Origin: Eubacteriales bacterium
GTDB lineage: Bacteria; Bacillota; Clostridia; Lachnospirales; Lachnospiraceae
Length of the DNA stretch: 42,666 nucleotides
Reading direction: 5' to 3'
Assembly: GCA_030527715.1 (NCBI GenBank)
Contig: JAUNAF010000010.1
Span: 1-42,666, forward strand
The notes beneath the pieces were generated by a model. It made no database searches, was not told the DNA's origin, and saw only the letters and a program-made list of their open reading frames with translations. Positions 40,407 through 42,666 of the stretch are shown here, one piece after another (within the stretch, counting starts at the first letter, position 1; each line of letters begins with the position of its first letter). The translations under genes were made by a program, and so were the position numbers.

Positions 40407-41096
40407 ATGCAGATAGACAGGCTGACAATGAAGCTGTTAAATGATGAGATTCCGATTCTCACCAGAGAGATCAGAAATTTATATGCAGGTTTTGACCGGA
40501 AATACCGGTTGAACGGAGCAAAGATCCCGATCACATTTGGGTTTGACACCGGCACACTGGGATCTTACACCCAAGGAAGGGATAACAGCGAGGAAGAATT
40601 TCATTTTTCACTGTTATTTATTGCAAGAGGCGTTCCGCATCCGCTGACGCAGGGAGAACGGCTGGATCTGTACAAGCATGAATATGCACATTATATGCAG
40701 TACAATATGCCGATTCCGAAAGAATACACCTGGCAGTACGGTACGCATGGAAGTGCGTGGAAATACTGCTGTTCACTGGTCGGAGCAGCGCCGACGCCGT
40801 ACTATAAGGTCGGTGAGGACCGCATGAAACATGACTATGAAAAGGTATTGAAGCATCCGATCCATGACAAAACATACACGATGCGAGATAATTATCGAAG
40901 AGAGACAGAATACAAGAAGAGCAGAGACAGTGTGATCCAGTATCAGACGGGTGAAGTGATCCAGCATCCAACCTACGGAGAGGGAGAGATCATCGAGATC
41001 AGGCAGCAGCCGGGAACGGTAAGGCTGCATATCAGATTTGGTGAACATACGAAGATCATTGATCAGAAGTGGTTACTGAAGACCAGATATAAGTAA
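40407..41096 (+). CDS. SprT-like zinc metalloprotease with C-terminal Tudor-like domain
   Basis: 229-residue protein. A SprT-type zinc site HEYAH (91-95; His91, Glu92, His95) with the third ligand His114 in THGSAWKYCC is visible. SprT relatives cut or process proteins and some repair DNA-protein crosslinks. Residues ~180-225 (GEVIQHPTYGEGEIIEI...VRLHIRFGEHTKIIDQKWLL) resemble the small beta-barrel at the C terminus of UvrD/PcrA helicases that contacts RNA polymerase, an uncommon combination. A basic linker (138-178) joins them. ATG 40407 has GGAGG 6 nt upstream. Protease assignment is fairly firm, cellular target unknown. Confidence 0.8.
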   Translation: MQIDRLTMKLLNDEIPILTREIRNLYAGFDRKYRLNGAKIPITFGFDTGTLGSYTQGRDNSEEEFHFSLLFIARGVPHPLTQGERLDLYKHEYAHYMQYNMPIPKEYTWQYGTHGSAWKYCCSLVGAAPTPYYKVGEDRMKHDYEKVLKHPIHDKTYTMRDNYRRETEYKKSRDSVIQYQTGEVIQHPTYGEGEIIEIRQQPGTVRLHIRFGEHTKIIDQKWLLKTRYK

Positions 41097-41207
41097 CCGG
41101 CGTACCGAAAGTGAGAGGGAAGCAGCTTTCCGCTGCTGAACCCTGCAATGAAAGAGTTGATCGATAGCTGCGAAGAGTGCTGCAGAAAGAATAGGGGGGA
41201 ATTATCA

Positions 41208-42419
41208 TTGGATATCATCATGAATAAAACGAGAGCCATCCTGATGATGCTTGGTATTGTCATCGGCTTTTCCGGAAGCTGCGGTATTTCTGCCAGTGCA
41301 GGTGTGGTGTCCTTGGAGGCGTCTGCAGGAATATCAGAGAAGCCAGTGTCAGAGGTGTCAGACTGGTGGGTGAATGGAGCGATGGGAAAAATTAAGACGC
41401 AGGATGAGTTGATGTATGAGGAATCAGAAGACTCATCGGATCAACAGTCGCACAGCGCTGAACGTGCCGCCGAGGTGACCTTTGACCATCAATATGAAAA
41501 CGGTATGGAATATGCAGTCATCCGTGGTCAGGCTGCTGACGGACAGAATCTGTGGAGTCTGACAACAGGCAGCTATGAGGCAGTGCAGCTGGCCAGAGTG
41601 TGTGAGGTGGGAATCTGGGGTGATTTCTACTGTTATTCTGAGAACGGGACAGTCATTGCCGTTAATTTAACAGATGGAACCGAGGTCTGGCGTAATACAG
41701 ACTTTGGCGGCGCAAGTGCCTCATCCTGTATGAGTACGGAACTGCTTTTTATATGTGGGTATTTCGGTCCGGATGTTATGGTTCTTGATCAGAATGGTCG
41801 GACCGTGCAAAGAATCGATAGTTTAAATTCAGACTATTACTGGCCTTATGAACTTTCCTTCGCAGACGGAAAGCTGGCGATCACCTACGAGTATACGCCG
41901 AGTGGGCAGCCGGAGACTCTGTATCTTGATATCAATGACTGGTCCTGCACGGGCGGCCAGGGCAGCAGTTCTGCCGCCAGTTCAGATCCTATGGAAGCAG
42001 TGATCATGGTATCTGCGACTTCCTTTCTGATTGAGTATGAGTATAATTTCCGCCATGATCCGGAGAATATCTGCGATGGCATCTTAAATACAGCCTGGAT
42101 TGAGGGTGTCGACGGCAATGGTGAGGGGGAGAGCGTCACTTTTATTTTTAACAAGGAACAGACTTTATCAGGATTTAGGATCTGTAATGGCTTTCAGAAG
42201 GACGAGAGTCTCTATTATAAAAATGGAAGACCGGCGGTGTTGAAGCTGACTTTCTCCGACGATTCTACGGCACTTTATGAGATAAGTGATTCTATGAGCC
42301 AGCAGACCATTGCATTTGACCGTGAGGTAACGACGGACTATGTTACAGTGGCGATTCTCTCTGTGTATCAGGGAAGTGCCTACCAGGATACAGCGATCAG
42401 TGAATTGAATTTTTATTAG
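41208..42419 (+). CDS. Secreted protein with PQQ-like repeats and C-terminal discoidin/NADase-type glycan-binding domain
   Basis: 403 residues from TTG 41208, which has AGGGGGG 8 nt upstream; ATG 41220 is the alternative. A signal segment (RAILMMLGIVIGFSGSCGISASA) is followed by an acidic Ser-rich linker (65-90). Short PQQ-like propeller motifs come next (SENGTVIAVNLTDGTEVWRNT, 144-164). From about residue 265 a discoidin-like domain has the features of the NADase-type glycan-binding module: ENICDGILNTAWIEGVDGNGEGESVTF and an ending with AYQDTAISELNFY. It probably binds surface glycans outside the cell. No sorting signal or clear lipobox was seen. Enzymatic activity is not apparent. Confidence 0.78.
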   Translation: MDIIMNKTRAILMMLGIVIGFSGSCGISASAGVVSLEASAGISEKPVSEVSDWWVNGAMGKIKTQDELMYEESEDSSDQQSHSAERAAEVTFDHQYENGMEYAVIRGQAADGQNLWSLTTGSYEAVQLARVCEVGIWGDFYCYSENGTVIAVNLTDGTEVWRNTDFGGASASSCMSTELLFICGYFGPDVMVLDQNGRTVQRIDSLNSDYYWPYELSFADGKLAITYEYTPSGQPETLYLDINDWSCTGGQGSSSAASSDPMEAVIMVSATSFLIEYEYNFRHDPENICDGILNTAWIEGVDGNGEGESVTFIFNKEQTLSGFRICNGFQKDESLYYKNGRPAVLKLTFSDDSTALYEISDSMSQQTIAFDREVTTDYVTVAILSVYQGSAYQDTAISELNFY

Positions 42420-42489
42420 GTTGTTCAGGAAACGCTGGCTTTGTTGTTAATCCAGAAACACGCTTTGCGAGTTTCTCAAGTTGTCGCGG

Positions 42490-42541
42490 TGCTCCTCGAA
42501 TGCTTGTGCAAGCACAGCATTCTCATCGCTACTCGCGCAAA
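42490..42541 (-). repeat. Dispersed hairpin repeat, copy B
   Basis: Reverse complement of 235-286 with one mismatch in 52. It lies in a 247-base non-coding tail after the glycan-binding gene. A GAAAC/GTTTC hairpin lies just before it (about 42455-42477). Confidence 0.85.
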
Positions 42542-42575
42542 CAATAGAATGTACGCTCCGCGAACATTCTATTGT
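42541..42575. repeat. Hairpin 1 of a three-hairpin array
   Basis: ACAATAGAATGT (42541-42552) and ACATTCTATTGT (42564-42575): perfect 12-bp arms, 11-nt loop, no T run. It directly abuts repeat copy B. Confidence 0.8.
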
Positions 42576-42587
42576 CATGAATGAAAT

Positions 42588-42613
42588 AAGAGTGGGGCAG
42601 ATGCCCCACTCTT
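42588..42613. repeat. Hairpin 2 of a three-hairpin array
   Basis: AAGAGTGGGGCA (42588-42599) and TGCCCCACTCTT (42602-42613): perfect 12-bp arms with a 2-nt spacer, nearly a palindrome. Confidence 0.8.
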
Positions 42614-42625
42614 CAGACTGTAGAC

Positions 42626-42662
42626 AAAGCAGGTGTGAGAAACCGTTCTCACACCTGCTTTT
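42626..42662 (+). terminator. Hairpin 3: strong terminator at the window end
   Basis: AAAGCAGGTGTGAGAA (42626-42641) pairs perfectly over 16 bp with 42646-42661, 4-nt loop, followed by TTTTCTGT. It may end the glycan-binding gene or, given the flanking A run, a gene from the other side. Confidence 0.8.
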
Positions 42663-42666
42663 CTGT

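Noticed and set aside
1..42666. Prophage, insertion sequence, CRISPR array or integrated element
   Set aside because: No integrase, transposase, phage structural gene or regularly spaced repeat was seen; gene types and sequence style are even over the window.

Overview
The window reads as chromosomal DNA from a Gram-positive anaerobic Clostridia, most likely a gut Lachnospiraceae. The grounds are the ispF / cysS-mrnC-rlmB order, the rpsF-ssb-rpsR operon, VanRS-type two-component genes with a class B sortase, a DUF951 gene, purine-rich Shine-Dalgarno sites with several TTG starts, and many intrinsic terminators. The species cannot be named from sequence alone. I see no phage, transposase, CRISPR array or rRNA.

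Left part (1-14.8 kb), core housekeeping: the tail of an Ala/Glu/Thr-rich protein, ispF (isoprenoids), an Eis-like acetyltransferase, cysS-mrnC-rlmB (translation and rRNA maturation), a lone atypical tRNA-Thr on the minus strand, a three-S1-domain protein, a CBS/DRTGG-type manganese pyrophosphatase with a flavin reductase, murA, metK, a histidine kinase / response regulator pair, and asnS.

Middle (14.8-28 kb): asnS runs directly into a VanR/VanS-like pair, a class B sortase, a sirtuin, a DUF951 protein, a secreted protein with an EF-hand-like loop, a class I glutamine amidotransferase-type hydrolase and a polar amino-acid ABC transporter (binding protein, permease, ATPase), then a cytidylate-kinase-like protein. 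The rpsF-ssb-rpsR operon follows with a structured leader. After that come a minus-strand methyltransferase, alanine dehydrogenase, and a split threonine/serine exporter.

Right part (28-42.7 kb), accessory metabolism and transport: a D-2-hydroxyacid dehydrogenase; a LacI-controlled locus with a cytoplasmic beta-propeller protein of unknown function, a complete tripartite tricarboxylate transporter (TctC, TctB, TctA) and a TIM-barrel sugar isomerase/epimerase; a MATE exporter whose leader holds a strong promoter followed by an intrinsic terminator; a Tat-exported fumarate-reductase-like flavoprotein divergent from a LysR regulator; an SseB-like protein; a SprT-like zinc protease with a Tudor-like tail; and a secreted protein ending in a discoidin-like glycan-binding domain.

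A 52-nt hairpin repeat occurs near both window ends in opposite orientation (51/52 identical), so the genome probably carries a dispersed non-coding repeat family. The best candidates for undescribed biology are the LacI / beta-propeller / TctCBA / epimerase locus and the attenuator-like leader of the MATE gene.
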